Program-made: the position numbers and the translations under genes
In this document: positions 1 through 6,663 of the stretch, one piece after another
Position numbering within the stretch: the first letter of the stretch is position 1
How the letters are laid out: every line of letters starts with the position of its first letter
Notes under the pieces: model-generated
The model's database searches: none
Seen by the model: only the letters and a program-made list of their open reading frames with translations
Told to the model about the DNA's origin: nothing
NCBI GenBank assembly: GCA_045545635.1
Contig: JAZQBI010000116.1
Coordinates: 1 to 7,251, forward strand
DNA: 7,251 nucleotides
Direction: 5' to 3'
Origin: RGIG8748 sp045545635
Lineage (GTDB): Bacteria > Bacillota > Clostridia > UMGS1810

Positions 1-362
1 GGAGGCATAGGGCACGAAAGCAGGTTTTCTGTAGTTTTTTTATCAAAAATATATTCAAATAATTGCTTTGCCGTATTCCTCGTAAAAGCAAGATTTATAA
101 AAGAAATATCTGTACTTTTGGCATCGTTATACACATTTGTATGTATATCATCGGGACGGATAAATACAAGACTTCCCTCTGGAAAATGATAAATTCTGTC
201 ATTTACCATATGAGTTATCGTTCCCTTTGCCACGATAAATATCTCAAAATAGTCGTAGGAATGGGGGATGTATATGTCCTCTCTTCCAAAAACAAAGTGT
301 GCACGACATTCCGTGGATAAATCAATATTTTTTTCCACAGTGTATCTGGGGTAATTGTTCAC
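1..362 (-). CDS. AraC-family transcriptional regulator, N-terminal cupin domain (partial)
   Basis: The reverse strand reads open from a GTG at 362-360 to the window edge, giving 120 codons with no stop. The GTG is preceded by AAGGATGGTG five bases upstream, a good ribosome binding site; the only in-frame alternative is a TTG 13 codons earlier with no such site. The protein has the pattern of an AraC sugar-binding cupin: a His-Ser-Tyr-Asp-Tyr-Phe-Glu segment (residues 34-40), a Gly-Thr turn (47-48), then Pro-Glu-Gly-Ser-Leu-Val-Phe-Ile-Arg-Pro (61-70) and Asp-Asp-Ile-His (71-74). In this family the domain binds an effector, usually a sugar, and a C-terminal pair of helix-turn-helix motifs binds DNA; that C-terminal part lies outside the window, so the AraC assignment rests on the cupin alone. 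It is divergent from the glycosidase operon and is inferred to regulate it. Another cupin-type regulator is possible but less likely. Confidence 0.82.
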   Translation of the reverse strand, partial: MNNYPRYTVEKNIDLSTECRAHFVFGREDIYIPHSYDYFEIFIVAKGTITHMVNDRIYHFPEGSLVFIRPDDIHTNVYNDAKSTDISFINLAFTRNTAKQLFEYIFDKKTTENLLSCPMP

Positions 363-400
363 TCTGTCACCATCCTTGCAAATATCACAATACTTCAATA

Positions 401-429
401 ATTATATCACTTATTCGGTAGAATTTCAA
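401..429 (-). promoter_or_regulatory. Sigma-A promoter of the AraC-type regulator gene
   Basis: On the reverse strand there is a TTGAAA -35 box (plus-strand 424-429) and a perfect TATAAT -10 box (401-406), separated by 17 bases. This is a near-consensus promoter about 40 bases upstream of the GTG start at 362, which suggests that the regulator is expressed constitutively at a fair level unless repressed. Confidence 0.75.
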
Positions 430-439
430 CACTTTGTGA

Positions 440-448
440 TGATAAAAT
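440..448 (+). promoter_or_regulatory. Putative extended -10 promoter of the glycosidase operon
   Basis: The sequence TGATAAAAT at 440-448 fits an extended -10 element: a TG one base before TAAAAT, which matches TATAAT at five of six positions. No convincing -35 box lies 16-18 bases upstream. Transcription would begin near 455, giving a leader of about 24 bases before the ATG at 479. A weak or absent -35 is typical of promoters that need an activator, which fits the divergent AraC-type gene, but that link is inference. A TATGAT at 454-459 is an alternative -10 but would leave almost no leader. Confidence 0.4.
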
Positions 449-478
449 TCAACTATGATTAGAGTAGGGAGGTTGATT

Positions 479-2854
479 ATGAAAAACATAATGATGATAG
501 GAAACACCCATTTTGATCCTGTGTGGACATGGAAATGGGAGGAAGCAATGTTGTCGATACATTCCACATTTCGCAGTGCACTGGACAGAATGAAAGAGGA
601 CGAGGAATTCATATATTCTTTTGCAACACCACCGGTGTTTGAATGGATAAGCCGGATTGATCCTGAAATGTTTTCTGAAATTCAAAATCGCGTAAAAGAA
701 GGCAGATGGGAGCTTTGTGAGGGATGGTGGGTTCAGCCTGATTGTTTCTCCGCATGTGGCGAAAGCTATGCAAGACAAACCCTGTACGGTCAGCGATATT
801 TAATGGAAAAATTCGGTATGTTTTCAAAATCCGTGTTCAATATTGACTCTTTCGGACATAACAGCCAGATACCTCAGATACTGAAAAAGAGCCATATGGA
901 GTACTACTGCATGTGCCGTCCGGAAAAATGGTTTTTTGAAATTCCTGCACCGTATTTTAACTGGCAGGGTAAGGACGGAAGTTGCGTCAAGACTTTTCGC
1001 ATAGGGCAGTACAGCGAAATTTACAACAAGGATATGGCAACCAATGTTAACCTTGCCGAGTCCAATATGTTGAATGCTCCTTGCGATGAAATGATGGTTT
1101 ACGGTGTTACAAATCACGGCGGTGCCCCCACCAAAAAGGCTATATCCGACATTCACAAACTGAATGAGGAAAAGGACTATGACCTCATAATTACCTCTGT
1201 TGAGGGATATTTCAAAAATCAGGGCGAGCCAACCTGCACCGTGAATAAGGAAATGATAACCAAGAATTTTGGCCCCTATGTCAATGACCGCAAAACGAAA
1301 ATAATGAACAGACTTGCGGAATATGCAGTGATCAATGCAGAAAAATCCTCTGTTATCGCAGAGCATATGCTGGGTACTGCTTATGACAATGACTTGTTGA
1401 CTAAAGTGTGGAAGGATATACTTTTTAATCAGTTTCACGATATATTGGGCGGTGCAAGTTTCAAAGAGGCATATTTCGATGCCTATAATCAGTTGGGAGG
1501 AGCAATACATTCTGCCAATGAAGCTATGCACCTGAACCTTGCGGCACTCACTAAAAAAATCAAAACCCCCGGTGTAAATGAAGAAAATTTATGGAATTTA
1601 ATCGTGTGGAACCTTAATGAAACTATGTACGATGGCTATATGGAGGGGGAAATGCAGTGGCTTCACGAATTTCCGGCGTATTCAGGAGGAATTGTTCTTG
1701 AAGATGAGTCCGGTACAAAATTCCCCTGCCAGATTATAACGGAAAAATCAGTTATCCCCGGCTTCAGAACAAGAGTATTGTTCAGAGCATCAGTACCGCC
1801 TATGGGATACAAAATGTTCAAGGTTATCAAGATTGACGGAGGAAAAAGCGACAAGATAAGGACAGCCAAGGTCCAAACCGACAAATTTGATATTGAATTC
1901 GAAGAAAAAACGGGATTTATCAAAAAATTGTATTCAAAGAAGCTGGGCAGAACATTTACAGAAATTTTGAGACCGCAATGCTTTGAGGATCTGGCGGATT
2001 CGGAATGCTTCAACTTTAACACCTACGGTACGAAACTGGAAAGCTTTGCATTAGACAGTATAGAAACTGTAGAAAGCGGAGAATTCCGTACGTGTTTAAA
2101 AATAAAATACAGATTTCGTAATTCCTTTGTCACGATGTATTACAGCTTTTACAAGGATACAGATTATTTTGATGTCAGATATATTGTAAATTGGAATGAG
2201 ACTCATATAGCATTAAAGCTTATAAGCAAAGTTGATTACGAAAATTTAATAGTATCTTCTCCTTTTGCAACAGAAATAAGAACAGGTTCTGCAAGTGACG
2301 AACCTATGGGTGAATGGCTGAGTATGTATGATGAAAACGAGGGTATTAGTTTTATCGGAGACAGCTCCTTTGCGTACAACAAAATCGAAGATGAGCTTGG
2401 CATAAGTGTCCTTAGAAGTTGTATATATGCGGAAATGACTCTTGATGAGGAAATGCCGAAAGAGGATTATCCTGTTATGGAGCAGGGTGTAGCCGAGGGT
2501 GCAATTCGAGTGGTAATCCACAAGGATAATTATACAGAAAACAAAATTCCCTACATGGCAAAGTCATTTGTGAACCCGCCGATTGTACTTTGTGAGACGA
2601 ATCACGACGGTATTTATCCTTCGTGTCACAGCTTTGGAGGTATTAATGCCAAAAGCGTATATATAACTGCAGTCAAAAAATCAGAGGACGGTTGCGGGGA
2701 TGTAGTGCGTCTCAATGAATTTTCGGGCTTGGAGCAGGACGTAACCTTGAAATATTTTGATAAGGAATTTTCTATACTCGTAAAACCCTATGAAATAAAA
2801 ACGCTTATGATAAAAGATAAAGAAATTTATGATGTTAATATAACGGAGGACTGA
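479..2854 (+). CDS. Glycoside hydrolase family 38 alpha-mannosidase-like protein, cytosolic
   Basis: A 791-residue zinc-dependent retaining glycosidase of family GH38, whose known members hydrolyse alpha-mannosides. The start is ATG 479, six bases after GGGAGG (467-472); an in-frame ATG at 455 adds eight residues but has no ribosome site and overlaps the predicted transcription start. The N-terminal catalytic domain opens with Asn-Thr-His-Phe-Asp-Pro-Val-Trp (residues 9-16), supplying zinc ligands His11 and Asp13. The segment Asn-Ile-Asp-Ser-Phe-Gly-His (121-127) holds the expected nucleophile and zinc ligand Asp123. A Asn-His-Gly-Gly-Ala-Pro-Thr segment is the usual GH38 glycine-rich loop, and Gln-Phe-His-Asp-Ile-Leu places the last zinc ligand at His320. 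The remaining 450 residues are the beta-rich C-terminal GH38 domains. There is no signal peptide or membrane segment, so the enzyme should act in the cytosol on imported material. It is first in the operon, three bases before the next start. Fold and mechanism are well supported; the exact substrate is not known. Confidence 0.93.
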   Translation: MKNIMMIGNTHFDPVWTWKWEEAMLSIHSTFRSALDRMKEDEEFIYSFATPPVFEWISRIDPEMFSEIQNRVKEGRWELCEGWWVQPDCFSACGESYARQTLYGQRYLMEKFGMFSKSVFNIDSFGHNSQIPQILKKSHMEYYCMCRPEKWFFEIPAPYFNWQGKDGSCVKTFRIGQYSEIYNKDMATNVNLAESNMLNAPCDEMMVYGVTNHGGAPTKKAISDIHKLNEEKDYDLIITSVEGYFKNQGEPTCTVNKEMITKNFGPYVNDRKTKIMNRLAEYAVINAEKSSVIAEHMLGTAYDNDLLTKVWKDILFNQFHDILGGASFKEAYFDAYNQLGGAIHSANEAMHLNLAALTKKIKTPGVNEENLWNLIVWNLNETMYDGYMEGEMQWLHEFPAYSGGIVLEDESGTKFPCQIITEKSVIPGFRTRVLFRASVPPMGYKMFKVIKIDGGKSDKIRTAKVQTDKFDIEFEEKTGFIKKLYSKKLGRTFTEILRPQCFEDLADSECFNFNTYGTKLESFALDSIETVESGEFRTCLKIKYRFRNSFVTMYYSFYKDTDYFDVRYIVNWNETHIALKLISKVDYENLIVSSPFATEIRTGSASDEPMGEWLSMYDENEGISFIGDSSFAYNKIEDELGISVLRSCIYAEMTLDEEMPKEDYPVMEQGVAEGAIRVVIHKDNYTENKIPYMAKSFVNPPIVLCETNHDGIYPSCHSFGGINAKSVYITAVKKSEDGCGDVVRLNEFSGLEQDVTLKYFDKEFSILVKPYEIKTLMIKDKEIYDVNITED

Positions 2855-2857
2855 ATT

Positions 2858-4192
2858 ATGAAAACTTTGGTATTGCCATTCGGATATCCGGGATATCCTC
2901 AAAAAGAGCTTAATGAAAAGATTGCAAATTCCATAGAGTATTTAAAAGGAATAGGAATTGATGCCCATGCAAGCCCTGCTGTTATAACTCTGGAAGATTG
3001 TAAAAAAGCAACAGAATATGCAGTCTCATCCGACTATGACTATTGCATTGTTCTTATTGCTTCCTGGATAGAGAGTCCCAATGTGCTTAACGTTATTTCC
3101 GAGGCACAGCTTGACAAAATGCCATTGCTGCTTTGGAGTCACGACAATGTTTATGACAGAAAAGCAGATGAGTATATTTCATTTGGTTCAGTGGCAGCTG
3201 CTGCAGTGCTCAGGGAGACCTTTGAAGAATTTGGATATTGCTTTAAATTTGTTGTAGGAAATGATAACGACGAAGCTCTTACGAAGCAATTACAGGATTT
3301 TGACAGAGCGGCAAAATGTATAAAAAGACTTCGCAGTACACGTATAGGTATGATCGGTTATGCATCTATGGGAATGTACACAGGTCTTGGTGACCATATA
3401 AAGGTTAAGAAGATGCTTGGCACTGAGATTGTACATCTGGATCAATATACGCTTGTATCTATGGCAGAGGCTATGGAAAAAAAGCGTATAGAAGAATACA
3501 AACCGATTATGCAAGAGGAATGGAATATATCAGAAGATGTTACCCAAGAGGATATAGAAAAAACCATTGCATTTTACCTTGCACTAAAAGACCTTGCAAG
3601 ACAGCACAAACTCGATGGCGTTACAGTAAAATGTCAGTATGAGCTTTCTATAGAATATGGATTTACACCTTGTGTGGCACTATCTATTCTCGGTGCTGAG
3701 ATGCCCGTATCATGTGAGGGTGATGTGTATATGCTCCTTACCCAGATGATTATGAATTACATTTCAAATGACACAACAACCTACGGTGATATTCTGGCTT
3801 TTCAGGGAGATTCCGTTATATCTGCTGCCTGCGGTTTTGCACCCCGTTGCTTCCTTAGTTCTGCACGGCCTTGTATCAAACGCCACACAGCACTGTACAG
3901 CGGACTTCTTGTTACCACAGGAATAAAGGGGGATATGACGGTAACTGTAGGCAGAGTGGCAAACTATGGTGACGGATTAAAAATGCATGTAATTAGAGGA
4001 AAAACCGAAGAACTCAACAATTTTCACGAAATTGATTGTCCTCCGTATCCGGGTGCAAGAATACATCTTCTCAACAAAAAAGGTGCTGATTTTGCAAATG
4101 AAATTATGAGCCAGCACTATGTAATGGTGTTTGATGATTATGCGGATGCACTTAATTTGTTCTGCGAATTGAAGGGAATAAAAATAGTATAA
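2858..4192 (+). CDS. L-fucose/L-arabinose isomerase-family protein
   Basis: A 444-residue protein of the FucI/AraA-like sugar isomerase superfamily, whose members interconvert aldoses and ketoses using a divalent metal, normally Mn2+. The start ATG follows GGAGGA (2845-2850) inside the end of the previous gene. Rossmann-like N-terminal domains cover roughly residues 1-155 and 160-265; the second opens with Arg-Ile-Gly-Met-Ile-Gly-Tyr (162-168) followed by Gly-Met-Tyr-Thr. The C-terminal metal-binding part has Ser-Cys-Glu-Gly-Asp-Val (285-290) and ends with Gln-His-Tyr-Val-Met-Val-Phe-Asp-Asp (419-427). By family analogy Glu287, Asp311 and His420 are the likely metal ligands; this mapping was done by eye. 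The His-Cys-Gly often seen in shorter relatives is Ala324-Cys325-Gly326 here. The length is well under the roughly 590 residues of E. coli FucI and fits the compact COG2407-type relatives. Context suggests that it acts on the sugar released by the GH38 enzyme. Substrate unknown; a non-isomerase role is possible. Confidence 0.82.
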   Translation: MKTLVLPFGYPGYPQKELNEKIANSIEYLKGIGIDAHASPAVITLEDCKKATEYAVSSDYDYCIVLIASWIESPNVLNVISEAQLDKMPLLLWSHDNVYDRKADEYISFGSVAAAAVLRETFEEFGYCFKFVVGNDNDEALTKQLQDFDRAAKCIKRLRSTRIGMIGYASMGMYTGLGDHIKVKKMLGTEIVHLDQYTLVSMAEAMEKKRIEEYKPIMQEEWNISEDVTQEDIEKTIAFYLALKDLARQHKLDGVTVKCQYELSIEYGFTPCVALSILGAEMPVSCEGDVYMLLTQMIMNYISNDTTTYGDILAFQGDSVISAACGFAPRCFLSSARPCIKRHTALYSGLLVTTGIKGDMTVTVGRVANYGDGLKMHVIRGKTEELNNFHEIDCPPYPGARIHLLNKKGADFANEIMSQHYVMVFDDYADALNLFCELKGIKIV

Positions 4193-4206
4193 TCGGAGGA
4201 TATATC

Positions 4207-5223
4207 ATGGATATGAAAAGCAGGTTGACAGGAAATCTAAATCAGCTTATCAAGGTAAGACGCATAACTTTTCGAGATGGACTTTCCGATGGCATAAAAG
4301 CTGTAGAGCTGAGTAATGAAAGCGGTCTTTATATGACCTGTATCGAAGATCAGTGTCTTAATATATACGACTTCTCATACAAAGGGATAAATTGCGCTTT
4401 TCAGACAAAAAACGGTCTTGTGTCAAATCACTTCTTCAATGGTGCCGCCGATGAGTTTGGCTACTACTGGCCCGCAGGTATGATGTATACCTGCGGACTT
4501 GCCAATGTAGGTACGCCAAACATAGATAATGGCATATTTCATCCGCAACACGGCAGAGTAGGTATGATGCCGGCAGAAAATGTCACCATAGAGAAAACGG
4601 ACAAAGAGGTGATCGTGCGCGGAAGTGTTCGTGACCGTATCTTCTGCGGATACAATTTTGCCTTGGAGCGAACCATTATTTTTCCCTTTGAGGGTAATGA
4701 GGTCACTATACGTGACAGTGTAACAAATCTTGAGGATATTCCGAGTGAAATAATGATTTTGTATCATTGTAATTTTGGCTATCCCTTGCTTGCCCCCGGT
4801 GCAAGAATAGTAAAGGGAAAAGGTGAGATTACAGATAACCTTGGTAGCGGTAAAAATCCTCAGAATTGCTTTATTGTGGATGGTGCACACACATCCAAGG
4901 ATGAAGAAGTGTATTGTCATACCAATACTCCGGATAAGGATGGCTATGGATATGCCGCAGTCATAAATGACGTTCTTTCTCTTGGGTGTTATGTGAAATA
5001 CAAAATGGATACACTACCCATTATTATGCAGTGGAAAAATTTTTGCAGTTACGACTATGCTATGGGACTTGAACCGTCAAATAGTTATATTCTCGGCAGA
5101 ACAGAGGAACGGAAAAACGGAACACTTCCTGTTCTTAAACCCCACGAAACTAAGGTTTATGAGGTTTCCTTAGGTATTCTTGATGGAAAGACAGAAATAT
5201 CCAATTTTGAAAAAATGTTATAA
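4207..5223 (+). CDS. DUF4432 family protein, aldose 1-epimerase-like
   Basis: A 338-residue cytosolic protein of the DUF4432 family, which belongs to the galactose-mutarotase-like beta-sandwich superfamily. The start ATG lies seven bases after GGAGG (4195-4199), 14 bases past the previous stop. Family marks seen are Asn-Gly-Leu-Val-Ser (69-73), Tyr-Trp-Pro-Ala-Gly-Met-Met-Tyr-Thr-Cys-Gly-Leu (87-98), Pro-Gln-His-Gly-Arg (113-117), Leu-Tyr-His-Cys-Asn-Phe-Gly-Tyr-Pro-Leu-Leu (185-195) and Gly-Leu-Glu-Pro-Ser-Asn (287-292). By analogy with aldose 1-epimerases, His115, His187 and Glu289 are the candidate catalytic residues, Glu289 being the probable base; this is inference. Such enzymes interconvert alpha and beta anomers of free sugars, a sensible partner for a retaining glycosidase and a ring-opening isomerase. 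It is the last gene of the operon and is followed by a terminator. Family assignment is confident; the reaction and sugar are not established. Confidence 0.85.
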   Translation: MDMKSRLTGNLNQLIKVRRITFRDGLSDGIKAVELSNESGLYMTCIEDQCLNIYDFSYKGINCAFQTKNGLVSNHFFNGAADEFGYYWPAGMMYTCGLANVGTPNIDNGIFHPQHGRVGMMPAENVTIEKTDKEVIVRGSVRDRIFCGYNFALERTIIFPFEGNEVTIRDSVTNLEDIPSEIMILYHCNFGYPLLAPGARIVKGKGEITDNLGSGKNPQNCFIVDGAHTSKDEEVYCHTNTPDKDGYGYAAVINDVLSLGCYVKYKMDTLPIIMQWKNFCSYDYAMGLEPSNSYILGRTEERKNGTLPVLKPHETKVYEVSLGILDGKTEISNFEKML

Positions 5224-5245
5224 TAAAAACGGTTAAATCCAGATA

Positions 5246-5288
5246 AAAAAACAAATCAGACCTTTTACAGTAGTCTGATTTGTTTTTT
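5246..5288. terminator. Bidirectional intrinsic terminator between the glycosidase operon and hydF
   Basis: A perfect 16-base-pair stem (5246-5261 paired with 5273-5288) closes an 11-base loop. The outer part of the stem is an A-tract on the left and a T-tract on the right, so a U-run follows the GC-containing stem on either strand. It starts 22 bases after the stop of the DUF4432 gene and ends seven bases before the stop of the convergent hydF, so it can terminate both transcripts. Confidence 0.92.
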
Positions 5289-5295
5289 ATTGTAA

Positions 5296-6459
5296 TTATT
5301 TTTGTATAATCTCAATACTTCTTTCCAGAATTCCATTCATATGTGCTATGGCTGTTCCGTAGTTTGTTATGGGAATTCCTTGCTCATTTGCAGAAGACAC
5401 ACGGGATTTCATTTCGGTATCCGTTATCATACATCCTCCGCAGTGGACTATGAGGGAATATTTGCTAAGCTCACGGGGGAACTCTCCGCCGGATGTAAAT
5501 TCAAATTTTATGTTTTTACCTGTGTATTTACGGATAAGATTGGGGAGCTTCACTGTACCGATATCCTTGCACTGTCTGTGATGGGTGCAGGCTTCGGATA
5601 TAAGCAGGGTGTCACCGTCACATAGACTATCAAGAACATATGCACCCTCAACTGCGCTTTGCAGCAGTCCCTTAACCCTTGCCATAAGGATAGAAAAGGA
5701 AGTAAGCTTTATCTCAGGTGGTACTGCTTTGGAAACCTCAGCAAACGCCTGACTGTCTGTAACCACAAGTGCAGGCTTTATTTTTTCAAGTGTCATTTTA
5801 AGCTCCGATGGCTGAACAACCACCGAGATTGCACCCGCATCCAGCACATCTCTTATTGCTTGCTGTTGGGGGAGTATGAGTCTTCCCTTTGGGGCAGATT
5901 CGTCTATGGGTGTTACAAATATTACCACATCACCGTGTTTTATAAAATCGCCTACCATTCTTATAGGATTTTCCTTTGGCTTCAGGGCAATTATCTTTTC
6001 CTTTAGATTTTCTGTATTTCTTCCGGTTTTGGCACTCACACACAGAATGTCACCGTCAACATCTTTTTCGTCGCATTTATTGTACACCGTGATATAGGGG
6101 AGCTTTTTATCTTCAAATACTGTGATGAGTTCTTTGTCGTAGGATGAAATTCCCTCATTTGCATCAATTACAAGAACTGCTATATCGGTTTTGTTTATGA
6201 TTTCATTTGTTTTTTCTATTCTGAGATTACCCAGTGTTCCCACATCATCTATCCCTGCGGTATCGGTTATTATCACAGGTCCCAGACCGCCTAGCTCCAT
6301 AGATTTTGACACAGGGTCAGTTGTGGTTCCGGGGGTGTCGGAAACTACAGAAAGATTTTGGTTCGTAATAGCATTTACCAGGCTGGATTTACCTGCATTT
6401 CTTCTTCCGAAAAATGAAATACGTATTCTCATTGAAGAAGGTGTATTGTTAAGTGTCAT
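5296..6459 (-). CDS. hydF: [FeFe]-hydrogenase H-cluster maturation GTPase HydF
   Basis: A 387-residue HydF, the GTPase and iron-sulfur scaffold that receives the 2Fe subcluster made by the radical-SAM enzymes HydE and HydG and delivers it to apo-[FeFe] hydrogenase (HydA) in the cytosol. The N-terminal G domain (about 1-165) has the Walker A Gly-Arg-Arg-Asn-Ala-Gly-Lys-Ser (18-25), switch I threonines (45-47), Asp-Thr-Ala-Gly (66-69), Asn-Lys-Cys-Asp (127-130) and Ser-Ala-Lys (142-144). A dimerisation region follows, and the C-terminal cluster domain has Cys-Thr-His (291-293) and His-Cys-Gly-Gly-Cys (339-343), the diagnostic HydF pattern of CxH and HCxxC about 45 residues apart. The length is normal and no key residue is missing. 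The start ATG is supported by GGGAGG (plus-strand 6465-6470) five bases upstream. No hydE, hydG or hydrogenase gene is in the window, so the rest of the maturation set must lie elsewhere. Confidence 0.97.
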   Translation of the reverse strand: MTLNNTPSSMRIRISFFGRRNAGKSSLVNAITNQNLSVVSDTPGTTTDPVSKSMELGGLGPVIITDTAGIDDVGTLGNLRIEKTNEIINKTDIAVLVIDANEGISSYDKELITVFEDKKLPYITVYNKCDEKDVDGDILCVSAKTGRNTENLKEKIIALKPKENPIRMVGDFIKHGDVVIFVTPIDESAPKGRLILPQQQAIRDVLDAGAISVVVQPSELKMTLEKIKPALVVTDSQAFAEVSKAVPPEIKLTSFSILMARVKGLLQSAVEGAYVLDSLCDGDTLLISEACTHHRQCKDIGTVKLPNLIRKYTGKNIKFEFTSGGEFPRELSKYSLIVHCGGCMITDTEMKSRVSSANEQGIPITNYGTAIAHMNGILERSIEIIQK

Positions 6460-6486
6460 AGCAACCTCCCGTTTACATTTTCTTAT

Positions 6487-6515
6487 ATTATAATATAAAA
6501 GTTACTCAAAGTAAA
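6487..6515 (-). promoter_or_regulatory. Promoter of hydF
   Basis: The reverse strand carries TTTACT (plus-strand 6510-6515) as a -35 box and a perfect TATAAT (6487-6492) as a -10 box with a 17-base spacer, about 30 bases upstream of the hydF ATG. The -10 box is embedded in a perfect 16-base palindrome, TTATATTATAATATAA (6483-6498), and the -35 box overlaps the operator-like palindrome at 6502-6514. Confidence 0.65.
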
Positions 6516-6553
6516 GAAAAGCATAAAAAATGTAATAACTTTACTTTGGGTAA
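6502..6553. repeat. Inverted repeat made of two operator-like 13-base palindromes
   Basis: The 15 bases at 6502-6516 and those at 6539-6553 are inverted copies with one mismatch, separated by 22 bases. Each arm contains its own small palindrome: TTACTCAAAGTAA (6502-6514) is a perfect TTACT-N3-AGTAA, and TTACTTTGGGTAA (6541-6553) differs at one position. Centres are 39 bases apart. The first overlaps the hydF -35 box; the second lies 18 bases before the -35 box of the divergent aminotransferase gene. This is consistent with paired binding sites of a dimeric regulator, which cannot be named from the sequence. Confidence 0.5.
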
Positions 6554-6570
6554 ATAAATTTCAAAAGGTG

Positions 6571-6599
6571 TTGCATTATTTTTGGTTATGTGCTATAAT
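6571..6599 (+). promoter_or_regulatory. Promoter of the aminotransferase gene
   Basis: TTGCAT (6571-6576) and a perfect TATAAT (6594-6599) are separated by 17 bases, and a TG precedes the -10 box by one base, giving an extended -10. This is a strong sigma-A-type promoter. Transcription should start near 6606, leaving a leader of about 76 bases before the ATG at 6682. Confidence 0.8.
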
Positions 6600-6609
6600 A
6601 ACAAAATAA

Positions 6610-6663
6610 TTTTCGGTTTTGCCGATTTAATGCTCTTAAAACCGAAAAATGTTCAAAAACATT
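6610..6663 (+). promoter_or_regulatory. Hairpin-forming 5' leader of the aminotransferase gene
   Basis: An 11-base-pair inverted repeat, TTTTCGGTTTT (6610-6620) and AAAACCGAAAA (6638-6648), encloses a 17-base loop directly after the predicted transcription start. The left arm can instead form a small hairpin, TCGG (6613-6616) with CCGA (6622-6625), which excludes part of the large stem. A second short hairpin, AATGTT with AACATT (6648-6653 and 6658-6663), follows. No U-run follows, so this is not a plain terminator. It may be an mRNA-stabilising stem, a regulatory leader or a protein-binding palindrome. Confidence 0.35.

Noticed and set aside
63..320. Plus-strand open frame of 85 codons near the window start
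   Set aside because: It is antisense to the AraC-type regulator, whose reverse-strand translation shows clear cupin motifs; this frame has no ribosome site and no recognisable protein pattern.
455..478. Upstream ATG that would add eight residues to the GH38 protein
   Set aside because: No ribosome binding site precedes it, the GGGAGG at 467-472 fits the ATG at 479, and the GH38 motif begins right after that second start.
824..1531. Reverse-strand open frame of 235 codons inside the GH38 gene
   Set aside because: It is fully antisense to a well-conserved GH38 catalytic domain, lacks a ribosome site and reads as low-information shadow sequence.
4423..4920. Reverse-strand open frame of 165 codons within the DUF4432 gene
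   Set aside because: Antisense to conserved DUF4432 motifs and without a start signal.
5302..6493. Several plus-strand open frames across hydF
   Set aside because: All are antisense to an intact hydF with complete GTPase and iron-sulfur motifs.
6610..6648. Inverted repeat considered as an intrinsic terminator
   Set aside because: The stem lies between the promoter and start codon of the aminotransferase gene and has no U-run after it on the plus strand; on the minus strand it lies upstream of the hydF promoter with no gene reading into it from within the window.
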